From positions 1-15,587 of the forward strand of contig CAIMWY010000029.1 in assembly GCA_903845315.1 (NCBI GenBank): a stretch of DNA of 15,587 nucleotides, given 5' to 3'. The notes beneath the pieces are model-generated. The model saw only the letters and a list, made by a program, of their open reading frames with translations. It searched no databases and was not told the DNA's origin. This DNA comes from an uncultured Burkholderiales bacterium. Its GTDB lineage: Bacteria > Pseudomonadota > Gammaproteobacteria > Burkholderiales > Burkholderiaceae. The translations under genes and the position numbers were made by a program. Of this stretch, positions 6,745-14,041 are shown piece after piece (position 1 is the first letter of the stretch; the number at the start of each line of letters is the position of its first letter).

Positions 6745-7584
6745 TCAGACTTCAACGGCTCTCAGTTCGTAAGGCCGTGTATGTTGCAGGCTGGGGAGCT
6801 TTCCCCGAGCTTGTTGAACTTGAGATAAGTCGAGTTCCGTCATCAGAATGCCAATGCCTTCGGGTTTTTCTGCAATCACCTCACCCCAAGGATTGACCAC
6901 CAGCGAATGGCCATAGGTGGTGCGCCCATCTTCATGCTGGCCGTGCTGTGCGGGTGCCAACACAAAGCAACCGGTTTCGATGGCACGGGCTCGCAACAGG
7001 GTATGCCAATGCGCTTGTCCTGTTGGCACGGTGAAGGCAGAGGGCACAGCCAAGATGTCGGCACCTGAAAGCGCTAAGTCTCGGTAGAGTTGCGCAAAAC
7101 GCAGGTCGTAGCAAACGCTCATGCCGAGCGCATAGTGGGTGCTCTTGACAACAACCGCCTCTTGGCCAGCGACGAAACGTGCCGACTCTTGGTAGCGCTC
7201 ACCGGCACCAAGGTCCACATCAAACAAGTGAATCTTGTCGTAGTGCGCCACCACCTCGCCTTGTTTGTTGATGAAGAAGCTTCGATTGGCCAAGCGTTGC
7301 GCGTCGACTTGGATGGCGATAGAGCCAACCAACACATCCATCTGGTATTGCCGTGCGAGTGCGCTGATTTTTTTCAGATAAGGGTCGTCTGCTTGCGCAT
7401 GAGATTTCTCCAGCAAGGCGCCAGGTCGACGGTCCAGCACCGTGGTCATTTCTGGCGTGACCAGCAAGGTGGCATGGTGGCGTGCGGCCTCTTCAAAACC
7501 CGCACTCACAGACGCGATGTTGGTGTCGGCCTGTGCAGCAGAACGCATTTGTAAAAGAGCGACATTGAGTTTGTGTGTGTTCAT
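6745..7584 (-). CDS. Carbon-nitrogen hydrolase, Nit1/deaminated-glutathione-amidase-like
   Basis: A 279-residue cytoplasmic amidase of the nitrilase superfamily. The catalytic triad is visible: Glu45 (LVTPEMT), Lys117 (HYDKIHLFDVDL) and Cys158 (GMSVCYDLRF), followed by the conserved RARAIET segment. The YDKIHLFDVDL motif and the length match the Nit1/Nit2-like branch. Family members studied hydrolyse deaminated glutathione (metabolite repair) or omega-amides such as alpha-ketoglutaramate. If it is the glutathione-repair form, it would fit the sulfur theme of the window, but context alone does not show this. The ATG at 7584 fits the family N-terminus; the upstream Shine-Dalgarno is weak. It is divergent from the alpha/beta hydrolase-cysTWA cluster. 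Confidence 0.9.
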   Translation of the reverse strand: MNTHKLNVALLQMRSAAQADTNIASVSAGFEEAARHHATLLVTPEMTTVLDRRPGALLEKSHAQADDPYLKKISALARQYQMDVLVGSIAIQVDAQRLANRSFFINKQGEVVAHYDKIHLFDVDLGAGERYQESARFVAGQEAVVVKSTHYALGMSVCYDLRFAQLYRDLALSGADILAVPSAFTVPTGQAHWHTLLRARAIETGCFVLAPAQHGQHEDGRTTYGHSLVVNPWGEVIAEKPEGIGILMTELDLSQVQQARGKLPSLQHTRPYELRAVEV

Positions 7585-7635
7585 GGTCAGGATCTTAGCG
7601 AGAGACCCCTGTCAGCCACTCGATTTAGCCGTGGC

Positions 7636-7702
7636 TTGTTCTGCATGGGCCACCTCTATATACGAAGCAGCACATAAGCAAACAACAATTGATTCGTTGT
7701 TG
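7636..7702 (+). promoter_or_regulatory. Candidate promoter and inverted repeat upstream of the hydrolase-cysTWA operon
   Basis: TTGTTC (7636-7641) and TATACG (7659-7664), with a 17-base spacer, form a plausible sigma-70 promoter reading toward the sulfate transport operon. Downstream, CAACAA (7683-7688) and TTGTTG (7697-7702) form a 6-base inverted repeat with an 8-base loop, which could be a regulator site in the leader. CysB-type control is expected for cysTWA but I cannot recognise a CysB site with confidence. Confidence 0.4.
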
Positions 7703-7732
7703 ATCAGAGACTGGCCTCGCACAATGCAGGTC

Positions 7733-8338
7733 ATGTCTTCTTCTCCCACGCTCATCATCGTTCCCGGCTGGCGCGATTCAGGCCGTGGCCACTGGCAAAG
7801 CCTGTGGGCCGATAGCTTGACGCATGCTGTTCGGGTGCAGCAAGACGATTGGATCTCACCCACCCGCAGCGCCTGGGTGCGCAGCATTGCCCACACCGTG
7901 TTGGCGCAAGACGGCCCGGTGGTGTTGGTGGGGCACAGCTTGGGCTGCATTGCCATCACGCATTTGCCACCCGAGGTGGTCACACGTGTGCAAGGTGCTT
8001 TGCTGGTGGCCCCGGCTGATCCAGAGCGTCGTGCGCCCTTGGTGGACTTTGCCCCCGTGCCTTATCAGCCCTTGCCTTATCGCAGTGTGTTGGTGGCCAG
8101 CAGCAACGACCCGTATTGCTCGGTCCGCACAGCGGGCGCTTATGCGCGTTCGTGGGGCAGTGAGTTCGTGCGTTTGCAAAACGCCGGGCACATCAACGTC
8201 GAGTCGGGTTTTGGCGACTGGCCTTTGGGGCTGGCGCTGTTGCAATCCCTGACTGGGCACAGCTTGACCTTGAGTGCCTCGCGTTCCGTGGCACACCCTC
8301 ACGGTAGCGCGCTGGTTCCAGCCACTGTTCAAGGTTAA
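7733..8338 (+). CDS. RBBP9/YdeN-family alpha/beta hydrolase
   Basis: A 201-residue serine hydrolase of the compact RBBP9/YdeN type. It begins with the family's TLIIVPGWRDSGRGHWQ segment. The triad is Ser69 (VLVGHSLGC), Asp126 (ASSNDPYCS) and His153 (NAGHINVESG). The substrate is unknown for this family in bacteria. The start is either ATG 7733 or ATG 7724; the first gives the usual short N-terminus. The open frame extends upstream to 7442, but that part lies over the divergent amidase gene and is not coding. The stop is four bases before the cysT start, so it is the first gene of the sulfate importer operon, taking the place where a sulfate-binding protein gene is often found. Its role in sulfate uptake, if any, is unknown. 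Confidence 0.9.
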   Translation: MSSSPTLIIVPGWRDSGRGHWQSLWADSLTHAVRVQQDDWISPTRSAWVRSIAHTVLAQDGPVVLVGHSLGCIAITHLPPEVVTRVQGALLVAPADPERRAPLVDFAPVPYQPLPYRSVLVASSNDPYCSVRTAGAYARSWGSEFVRLQNAGHINVESGFGDWPLGLALLQSLTGHSLTLSASRSVAHPHGSALVPATVQG

Positions 8339-8341
8339 TGC

Positions 8342-9196
8342 ATGGCTTTCTTTTCCTTGCCACAACGGCACCGCCCTGCGCGCGTGCTGCCGGGGTTCAA
8401 CATCACCTTGGGCTTCACGCTGACGTACCTCAGCCTGATCGTGCTCATTCCTTTGTCGGCGCTGATCTTCAAAACTTTCACGCTCACGTGGGAGCAGTTT
8501 TGGGCTGCCGTCACCGGGCCGCGTGTGATGGCTTCTTACCGCTTGACCTTTGGTGCCTCGCTGGTGGCGGCTTTGGTGAATGTGGTGTTTGGCTTGCTGG
8601 TGGCTTGGGTGCTCGTGCGCTACAACTTCTTTGGCAAAAAAGTGGTCGACGCCTTGGTGGACTTACCGTTTGCACTGCCTACTGCTGTGGCGGGTATTTC
8701 GCTGACGGCTTTGCTGGCGGGCAACGGTTGGATCGGCCAGTACCTCGAACCGCTGGGCATTCAATTGGCCTTCAACCCCAACGGGGTGGTGATCGCCTTG
8801 ATCTTCATCGGCTTGCCGTTCGTGGTGCGCACCGTGCAGCCGGTGTTGGAAGATGCCGAGAAAGAACTGGAAGAAGCCGCCACGTGCTTGGGTGCCACGC
8901 GCTGGCAAATTTTCAGCCGGGTGATTTTTCCGTCCATCGCGCCGGCCTTGTTGACGGGCTTTGCCATGGCCTTTGCGCGTGCGATTGGCGAGTACGGCTC
9001 GGTCATCTTCATTGCGGGCAACATGCCCATGGTGTCTGAAATCACGCCGCTCATCATCATCGGCAAGCTGGAGCAATACGACTACGCGGGTTCCACTGCC
9101 GTAGCAGTGGTGATGTTGGTGATTTCGTTCGTGTTGCTGCTGGTCATCAACGCGCTGCAAGCTTGGCAGCGTCGCCATACCGGAGTACCAGCATGA
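8342..9196 (+). CDS. cysT: Sulfate/thiosulfate ABC transporter permease CysT (CysU)
   Basis: A 284-residue inner-membrane permease that pairs with CysW to import sulfate or thiosulfate for cysteine synthesis. Typical CysT segments are visible: the first helix in [19 protein letters not shown], then [20 protein letters not shown], the EAA loop [20 protein letters not shown], and [19 protein letters not shown]. About six membrane helices are expected. The start ATG at 8342 lies four bases after the hydrolase stop, with AAGG about 8 bases upstream. Its stop overlaps the cysW start (ATGA), so coupling is tight. The assignment is firm; the choice between sulfate and thiosulfate depends on the binding protein, which is not in the window. 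Confidence 0.97.
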   Translation: MAFFSLPQRHRPARVLPGFNITLGFTLTYLSLIVLIPLSALIFKTFTLTWEQFWAAVTGPRVMASYRLTFGASLVAALVNVVFGLLVAWVLVRYNFFGKKVVDALVDLPFALPTAVAGISLTALLAGNGWIGQYLEPLGIQLAFNPNGVVIALIFIGLPFVVRTVQPVLEDAEKELEEAATCLGATRWQIFSRVIFPSIAPALLTGFAMAFARAIGEYGSVIFIAGNMPMVSEITPLIIIGKLEQYDYAGSTAVAVVMLVISFVLLLVINALQAWQRRHTGVPA

Positions 9197-10125
9197 GTGC
9201 CGTGTTGAACCCCTCGGCTGTGACGGCCAAAGCCCAGCGTTCTGGCACCACCGAGCCCGCTTGGGTGCGCTGGAGTTTGATTGCGCTGGCGCTGGCTTTC
9301 ATGTTCTTGTTTTTGGTCTTGCCCTTGGCCGCGGTGTTCACCGAAGCTTTGCGCAAGGGCGTCGACGCTTACTGGTTGGCGTTGCAAGAGCCCGATGCGT
9401 GGTCGGCCATTCGTTTGACTTTTTTCACCGCCTTGATTGCAGTGCCTTTGAACTTGGTGTTTGGTGTGGCCGCGGCCTGGGCGATTGCGAAATACGAATT
9501 TACTGGCAAAGCGTTTTTGACCACCTTGGTGGATTTGCCGTTCTCGGTGTCGCCGGTGGTGGCGGGGTTGATTTACGTCTTGATGTTTGGTGCCCAGGGC
9601 TGGTTTGGCCCTTGGCTGCAAGCGCATGACATCCAAATCATTTTTGCGGTGCCAGGCATTGTGTTGGCCACGGTGTTCGTGACCTTCCCGTTCATTGCGC
9701 GTGAGTTGATTCCCCTCATGCAAGTCCAGGGCAACGACGAAGAGCAAGCCGCCATCGTGCTCGGTGCCACGGGTTGGCAAACCTTTTGGCATGTGACGCT
9801 GCCCAACATCAAGTGGGGCCTGATGTATGGCGTCATCTTGTGCAATGCGCGCGCCATGGGCGAGTTTGGTGCGGTGTCGGTGGTGTCAGGCCACATCCGA
9901 GGTCAAACCAACACCCTGCCTTTGCATGTGGAAATTTTGTACAACGAATACCAGTCGGCGGCGGCGTTTGCCGTGGCCTCGTTGCTCGCGCTGCTGGCCT
10001 TGGTGACCTTGGCCATCAAGTCGACGGTGGCGTGGCGTCATGCACGTGAACTCAAAGCCTCGGCCGATCTGCCGCCTGAGCGTCCGAGCGCGCCATCTCC
10101 TTCTTCCAAGAGCACACAGCCATGA
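9193..10125 (+). CDS. cysW: Sulfate/thiosulfate ABC transporter permease CysW
   Basis: A 310-residue inner-membrane permease, partner of CysT. Typical CysW segments include [39 protein letters not shown], the EAA loop [21 protein letters not shown], and [20 protein letters not shown] followed by [16 protein letters not shown]. The last 25 or so residues are a proline- and serine-rich cytoplasmic tail. The start at 9193 is fixed by the ATGA overlap with the cysT stop; an in-frame ATG at 9163 lies inside cysT and is not needed. Its stop overlaps the cysA start in the same way. Confidence 0.97.
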   Translation: MSAVLNPSAVTAKAQRSGTTEPAWVRWSLIALALAFMFLFLVLPLAAVFTEALRKGVDAYWLALQEPDAWSAIRLTFFTALIAVPLNLVFGVAAAWAIAKYEFTGKAFLTTLVDLPFSVSPVVAGLIYVLMFGAQGWFGPWLQAHDIQIIFAVPGIVLATVFVTFPFIARELIPLMQVQGNDEEQAAIVLGATGWQTFWHVTLPNIKWGLMYGVILCNARAMGEFGAVSVVSGHIRGQTNTLPLHVEILYNEYQSAAAFAVASLLALLALVTLAIKSTVAWRHARELKASADLPPERPSAPSPSSKSTQP

Positions 10126-11210
10126 GCATTGAAATCCGCAACATCCACAAGCAGTTTGGCGACTTTCAAGCGCTGGGCGACGTGAGCTTAGACATTGAAT
10201 CCGGCGAGTTGATCGCTTTGTTGGGCCCGTCAGGCTGTGGCAAGACCACCTTGCTGCGCATCATTGCGGGTTTAGAGACGGCCGATCGCGGCACGATTTT
10301 GTTCAGCGGCGAAGACACCACCCATGTGCACGTGCGTGAGCGCCAAGTGGGTTTTGTGTTCCAGCACTACGCGCTGTTTCGCCACATGACGGTGTTTGAA
10401 AATGTGGCCTTTGGCCTGCGTGTCAAACCACGCAGCGAACGCCCGAGCGAAGCACAGATCCAACACAAAGTGCACGCGCTCTTGAGTCTGGTGCAACTCG
10501 ACTGGTTGGCCGACCGCTACCCTTCGCAACTCTCGGGCGGTCAGCGTCAACGCATTGCGCTGGCACGCGCCTTGGCGGTGGAGCCCAAGGTGTTGCTGCT
10601 CGATGAGCCCTTTGGTGCCTTGGACGCCAAGGTGCGCAAAGAGTTACGCCGTTGGTTGCGTCGTTTGCACGATGACCTGAACGTGACCACCATTTTTGTG
10701 ACCCATGACCAAGAAGAAGCGCTCGAAGTGGCCGACCGTGTGGTGGTGATGAACCGTGGCCAGGTGGAGCAGGTGGGCTCACCCCAAGAGGTGTGGGAAC
10801 ACCCGGCCAGTCCGTTTGTCTATGGTTTTTTGGGCGATGTGAATTTGTTCCATGGCCGTGCCCACGAGGGCGAGATGCACATTGGCATTGAAGGTCAAAC
10901 CGTGCGCGTTCCAAGCCCCGAGCACCGCGATGTGCAAGACGCCAAAGCCTCGGTGTTTGTCCGTCCGCACGACTTGGATGTGCGTCGATACACGCAGGGT
11001 GACGAGGGCATCGTCGCGCAACTCACCCGCGCCATCGTGGTGGGGCCGACCGCCCGGCTGGAGTTGGTGGCCGTGGAAGGCGACAACCCGTCGCAAGAGC
11101 AAATCATCGAAGCGCAAATTCCTGCTGCGCAGTTTTACGAAGAAGGCTTTGCCGAGGGTGACACCTTGGTGCTGACACCGCGCAAGGCGCGGGTCTTTGT
11201 GGCGGCTTAG
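10122..11210 (+). CDS. cysA: Sulfate/thiosulfate ABC transporter ATP-binding protein CysA
   Basis: A 362-residue ATPase that drives the CysTW permease from the cytoplasmic side. Walker A is GPSGCGKTT (about residues 35-43), the Q-loop is FVFQHYALF, the signature is [14 protein letters not shown], Walker B is [16 protein letters not shown], and the switch histidine lies in [10 protein letters not shown]. The C-terminal part carries a TOBE-like domain ([12 protein letters not shown]). The start overlaps the cysW stop by ATGA. It ends tail to tail with the dienelactone-hydrolase-family gene: the two stop codons interlock within 11207-11210, so there is no room for an intergenic terminator. No cysB/cbl regulator or further cys gene follows. 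Confidence 0.97.
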   Translation: MSIEIRNIHKQFGDFQALGDVSLDIESGELIALLGPSGCGKTTLLRIIAGLETADRGTILFSGEDTTHVHVRERQVGFVFQHYALFRHMTVFENVAFGLRVKPRSERPSEAQIQHKVHALLSLVQLDWLADRYPSQLSGGQRQRIALARALAVEPKVLLLDEPFGALDAKVRKELRRWLRRLHDDLNVTTIFVTHDQEEALEVADRVVVMNRGQVEQVGSPQEVWEHPASPFVYGFLGDVNLFHGRAHEGEMHIGIEGQTVRVPSPEHRDVQDAKASVFVRPHDLDVRRYTQGDEGIVAQLTRAIVVGPTARLELVAVEGDNPSQEQIIEAQIPAAQFYEEGFAEGDTLVLTPRKARVFVAA

Positions 11211-12112
11211 AGGTTCTTGGCAAACCAAGCCACGGCGCGCTGCCAGCCATCGGTGGCAGGGCCTGCGCGGTAGCTGGCGCGGTAGTCGGCATGAAAGGCG
11301 TGTGGGGTGTCTGGGTAGACCACGAAGTCGCTGGCCTTGGCTGCAGCATTGCCTTGTGCCCCAGCTTGGGCCAGTGCGGCTTTCATGCGGTCGACCGAAG
11401 CCACTGAAATGCCGGTGTCCGCAGCACCGTACAAACCCAGCACTGGGGCTTTGAGTTGGGCCGCTTGTTCAAGTGGGTGGCTTGGGGTGATGGCATTGGT
11501 TTGACCCTCGACGCGACCGTACCAAGCCACACCGGCTTTGACACTGGGGCTACGTTGCGCATACAGCCAGGTGATGCGCCCACCCCAGCAAAACCCGGTG
11601 ATGCCAATGCGTTGTGTGTTACCGCCTTGGCCGCCGGCCCAAGCGACGCAGGCGTCCAAGTCGCCCATCACTTGCGCATCGGGCACTTTGGCAATCACTT
11701 CGGCTTGCAGTTTCGCAATTTCGCCATAGCTGCTGGCGTCGCCTTGGCGGATGAACAACTCGGGCGCAATCGCCAGGTAACCCTCTTTGGCCAGACGGCG
11801 CGTCACATCGGCGATGTATTCGTGCACGCCAAAAATTTCAGAAATCACCAGCACCACGGGCAGGTTGGTTTTGCCAGCCGGTGCCGAGCGGTAGGCAGGC
11901 ATTTTGAAACCGTTCACGTCAATCATCACCTCGCCAGTCACCAAACCCTCGCTGGAGGTTTTGATGGCGGTTTGTGCCATCAGGGGCATGGCTGCTGCGG
12001 CATAGCCCAGACCCAAGGCGGTTTGCAAGGCCAAGCGGCGTGTGGGTTCTGTGGTGCTGACGCCGCTGCTGTGCAGCAGGGCTTGGCTGTCTTCAATTAA
12101 GTTGGTGTTCAT
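11207..12112 (-). CDS. Dienelactone-hydrolase-family protein with a probable Tat export signal
   Basis: A 301-residue alpha/beta hydrolase of the DLH family. Residues 1-47 form an N-terminal extension with twin arginines ([12 protein letters not shown], Arg25-Arg26) and a hydrophobic stretch ending MAQ, which looks like a Tat signal though the motif is not perfect. The triad and support residues are Cys175 ([10 protein letters not shown]), Asp232 (GAADTGIS), His271 ([10 protein letters not shown]) and Glu92 ([11 protein letters not shown]). The family hydrolyses dienelactones and other lactones or esters, and the substrate here is unknown. Its ATG overlaps the stop of the upstream YeeE/YedE gene (ATGA), making it the last gene of the ArsR-led sulfur operon. 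That context suggests a periplasmic job linked to sulfur stress rather than aromatic degradation, for which no other gene is present. Confidence 0.92.
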   Translation of the reverse strand: MNTNLIEDSQALLHSSGVSTTEPTRRLALQTALGLGYAAAAMPLMAQTAIKTSSEGLVTGEVMIDVNGFKMPAYRSAPAGKTNLPVVLVISEIFGVHEYIADVTRRLAKEGYLAIAPELFIRQGDASSYGEIAKLQAEVIAKVPDAQVMGDLDACVAWAGGQGGNTQRIGITGFCWGGRITWLYAQRSPSVKAGVAWYGRVEGQTNAITPSHPLEQAAQLKAPVLGLYGAADTGISVASVDRMKAALAQAGAQGNAAAKASDFVVYPDTPHAFHADYRASYRAGPATDGWQRAVAWFAKNL

Positions 12113-12552
12113 GGCTGACTTTCTGTTTCAGGTGGGGATGATGGACGGCGTTGAATGAGCTCATAGAGGATCATGCCAAAGATCATGGCCCCCACGAAGT
12201 AGAGGGCTTTTTCTTGACCAGCGGCCAAACTGACCAACGCAGGGCCGGGGCAAAAGCCGGCCAAGCCCCATCCGACACCAAACACTACGCTGCCTAGCAC
12301 CACGCGACGGTCAATCTGCTCAGAGGCGGGCCAATCAAAAGTTTGGCCTAACAACGAGCGGCTGCGTTTTTTGGCCAAGGCAAAGGCGAACACGCCCACC
12401 CCAATGGCGCCACCCATGACCAAGGCAAGCGATGGATCCCAGTAGCCGGTGACATCTAAAAAGCCGATCACTTTGCCCGGGTCGGTCATGCCCGAGAGCA
12501 TGAGACCCAAGCCAAACATCAAGCCGACCAAAAATTCACTGATGCGTTGCAT
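12109..12552 (-). CDS. YeeE/YedE-family half-size sulfur transporter, second partner (DUF6691/PmpB type)
   Basis: A 147-residue membrane protein, thought to move thiosulfate or a related sulfur species together with the preceding YeeE/YedE protein. It has about four hydrophobic segments (residues about 5-22, 41-60, 85-105 and 113-133). Marks of the family are the N-terminal [19 protein letters not shown] and the Cys101 motif [12 protein letters not shown]; Cys101 is the only cysteine. The start at 12552 has GAAGGA six bases upstream, and the longer open frame to 12786 lies over the neighbouring gene and is not coding. The gap to the upstream gene is about 10 bases; its stop overlaps the start of the exported hydrolase (ATGA). 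Substrate is inferred from the family. Confidence 0.92.
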   Translation of the reverse strand: MQRISEFLVGLMFGLGLMLSGMTDPGKVIGFLDVTGYWDPSLALVMGGAIGVGVFAFALAKKRSRSLLGQTFDWPASEQIDRRVVLGSVVFGVGWGLAGFCPGPALVSLAAGQEKALYFVGAMIFGMILYELIQRRPSSPPETESQP

Positions 12553-12562
12553 ATAGATTCCT

Positions 12563-13024
12563 TCACAGCATGTGCTTAGACACAAACACTGTGGCAAAAC
12601 CTGCGGCCATGAACAGCCCTGTGGCAACCAGTGAGCGGGGAGACAAGCGCGACAAACCACATATGCCGTGTCCGCTGGTGCAGCCGGCGCCGTAGCGAGT
12701 GCCGAGCCCCACCAACACGCCAGACAGCAATACCAATCCGGTGCTGGCTTCAATACGTGGGGTGTGAATGAATTGCGCAGGTGCAATGGCTTGCACGCAC
12801 CAAGGTGCCAACAAGAGCCCGGCTAAAAAACTGAGTCGCCATAGGCTGTCTGAGCGATTGGCGGGAAATAGGCCGGCCAGGATGCCGCTGATGCCCAAGA
12901 TGCGACCGTTGAGCAAAATGAACATGGCTGAGGCCAAACCCAGCAGCACACCGCCAACCAAAGAGGCCCAAGGCGTGAAATGGTTCCAATCGATGGTCAC
13001 AGGGATGTCTTTCAGGTGTTGCAA
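12563..13024 (-). CDS. YeeE/YedE-family half-size sulfur transporter, first partner (PmpA type)
   Basis: A 153-residue membrane protein with about four helices. The diagnostic motif is [20 protein letters not shown] (Cys115 and Cys122), with a further Cys76 in a membrane segment. In full-length YeeE thiosulfate transporters, cysteines along the pathway relay the substrate; two half-size proteins such as this and the next gene product are thought to make up one functional unit. Translation appears to begin with TTG at 13024, inside the 3' end of the arsR gene (13-base overlap), and no alternative ATG keeps the first helix; coupling to arsR translation is likely. Sulfur transport is inferred from the family and operon. 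Confidence 0.92.
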   Translation of the reverse strand: MQHLKDIPVTIDWNHFTPWASLVGGVLLGLASAMFILLNGRILGISGILAGLFPANRSDSLWRLSFLAGLLLAPWCVQAIAPAQFIHTPRIEASTGLVLLSGVLVGLGTRYGAGCTSGHGICGLSRLSPRSLVATGLFMAAGFATVFVSKHML

Positions 13025-13323
13025 AAGTTCGCGTAGAGCACTTGCATGACGGCCAGGGCTTCTTGGCTGGTGATTTGGTAGTAAATGTTTTTGCCTTCAC
13101 GGCGTGTACTGACCAGGCTCTCGTTACGCAAGACAGTGAGTTGTTGCGACAGCGTGGGCTGCACGATGCCTAAGAGTTCTTCCAACTCGCTCACGCATTT
13201 TTCGCCCTCCGTGAGTTGGCACAAGAGCATGAGTCGGTCTGAGTTAGAAAGCACTTTCATCAAGCGACAGGCTTGATCCGCAGACTGGTGCATGCTGGCG
13301 AGGTCAAAGGTTTGTTTTTTCAT
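13012..13323 (-). CDS. bigR: ArsR-family regulator of the BigR/SqrR persulfide-sensing type
   Basis: A 103-residue winged-helix repressor. The DNA-reading part is CVSELEELLGIVQPTLSQQL followed by TRREGKNIYYQI, which is very close to BigR/SqrR. Cys35 (LMLLCQLTEGE) and Cys101 (LYANFCNT) lie 66 residues apart, the same separation as the redox pair C41/C107 of SqrR and C42/C108 of BigR, which form a polysulfide bridge and release DNA. Cys19 and Cys43 are additional. The metal-binding CxCxxC of arsenic/cadmium ArsR proteins is absent. It starts the operon containing the two YeeE/YedE proteins and the exported hydrolase. It is divergent from the methyltransferase gene across a 59-base AT-rich spacer with an inverted repeat, so it probably controls both directions and itself. 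The symbol is by similarity. Confidence 0.9.
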   Translation of the reverse strand: MKKQTFDLASMHQSADQACRLMKVLSNSDRLMLLCQLTEGEKCVSELEELLGIVQPTLSQQLTVLRNESLVSTRREGKNIYYQITSQEALAVMQVLYANFCNT

Positions 13324-13347
13324 GGCAACTTTTGAGGGATTTTTTTA

Positions 13348-13367
13348 GTATATTAAAAAATATATAC
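13348..13367. promoter_or_regulatory. AT-rich inverted repeat between arsR/bigR and the methyltransferase gene, candidate operator
   Basis: GTATAT and ATATAC arms (13348-13353 and 13362-13367) flank an 8-base A/T spacer in a 59-base, strongly AT-rich divergent intergenic region. BigR-type repressors are known to bind AT-rich palindromes in their own promoters. The segment TATATTAA (13349-13356) is also present in the palindrome upstream of the OsmC-like gene (3768-3775). Binding is inferred. Confidence 0.5.
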
Positions 13368-13382
13368 AAAACATTTATATTG

Positions 13383-14012
13383 ATGGCTACTTTCACCAAT
13401 CCCCTTGAGCGCTGGCAGCACCGCTTTGACATCGACGGTTATTTGTTTGGCGAACAACCCAATGCCTATTTAGCGAGTCAACAGCAGCACTTGCATTCAG
13501 GCACTGCTTTGTCGGTGGCCGATGGCGAAGGCCGCAACAGCGTCTGGTTGGCCAAGCAAGGCTTGGCAGTCGATGCGTTTGACTTCTCTTCCAATGCAGT
13601 TCGCAAGGCCCACCAATTGGCAGCTGCACACCAAGTGCAGGTGAATTTTCAGTGCAGTGACTGGCAGTCGTACAACTGGCAACAAGGGCATTACGACAAC
13701 GTGGTGGGTATCTTCTTTCAGTTTGCCGGACCCGATCAGCGCGCCAAGCTCTTTGCGCACATGGATGCCTGTCTCAAACCCGGCGGTGTGCTGGTGATTC
13801 AGGGCTATAGCACGGAGCAACTCAGGTTCAACACAGGTGGGCCGGGTGAGTTGGACCATTTGTATGACGAAGCGCGCCTGCTCACCGCATTTCCTGGCTA
13901 CGAGGTACTGGATCTTCGAACCTACGAAGCCGAAGTCGCCGAGGGCACTGCGCACAAGGGCATGTCGGGCTTGGTGGGCTTTGTCGCCAGCAAGCCCTTG
14001 CTCGGTGCTTGA
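13383..14012 (+). CDS. Class I SAM-dependent methyltransferase
   Basis: A 209-residue cytoplasmic methyltransferase with the Rossmann fold of class I enzymes. Motif I is ALSVADGEGRNSVWLAKQG (about residues 42-60), the acidic residue ending strand 2 is in VDAFDFS (Asp67), motif II is around CSDWQSYNW, and the post-motif strand is CLKPGGVLVIQGY (130-142). The N-terminal WQHRFDIDGYLFGEQPNAYL segment is typical of a small-molecule branch related to TehB-like proteins. The start at 13383 fits that N-terminus; the frame extends upstream to 13332, but only over the AT-rich promoter. No Shine-Dalgarno is visible. It is divergent from the BigR-like gene and shares its promoter region, so a sulfur-linked substrate such as a thiol or sulfide is a fair hypothesis. 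The acceptor cannot be read from the sequence. Confidence 0.88.
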   Translation: MATFTNPLERWQHRFDIDGYLFGEQPNAYLASQQQHLHSGTALSVADGEGRNSVWLAKQGLAVDAFDFSSNAVRKAHQLAAAHQVQVNFQCSDWQSYNWQQGHYDNVVGIFFQFAGPDQRAKLFAHMDACLKPGGVLVIQGYSTEQLRFNTGGPGELDHLYDEARLLTAFPGYEVLDLRTYEAEVAEGTAHKGMSGLVGFVASKPLLGA

Positions 14013-14041
14013 GTACCCTTAACTCAGCTATAACCTAGAAC

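Noticed and set aside
7442..7732. N-terminal extension of the alpha/beta hydrolase by about 97 residues
   Set aside because: It would overlap the 5' half of the divergent amidase gene and cover the likely promoter; the family N-terminus begins near residue 98 of that frame.
9082..9792. 236-residue minus-strand frame over cysT/cysW
   Set aside because: Antisense to cysW, which has all family motifs; the composition is typical of reverse-strand shadows.
12553..12786. Longer start for the second YeeE/YedE protein
   Set aside because: The extra 78 residues lie over the first YeeE/YedE gene in another frame, and a good Shine-Dalgarno precedes the ATG at 12552.
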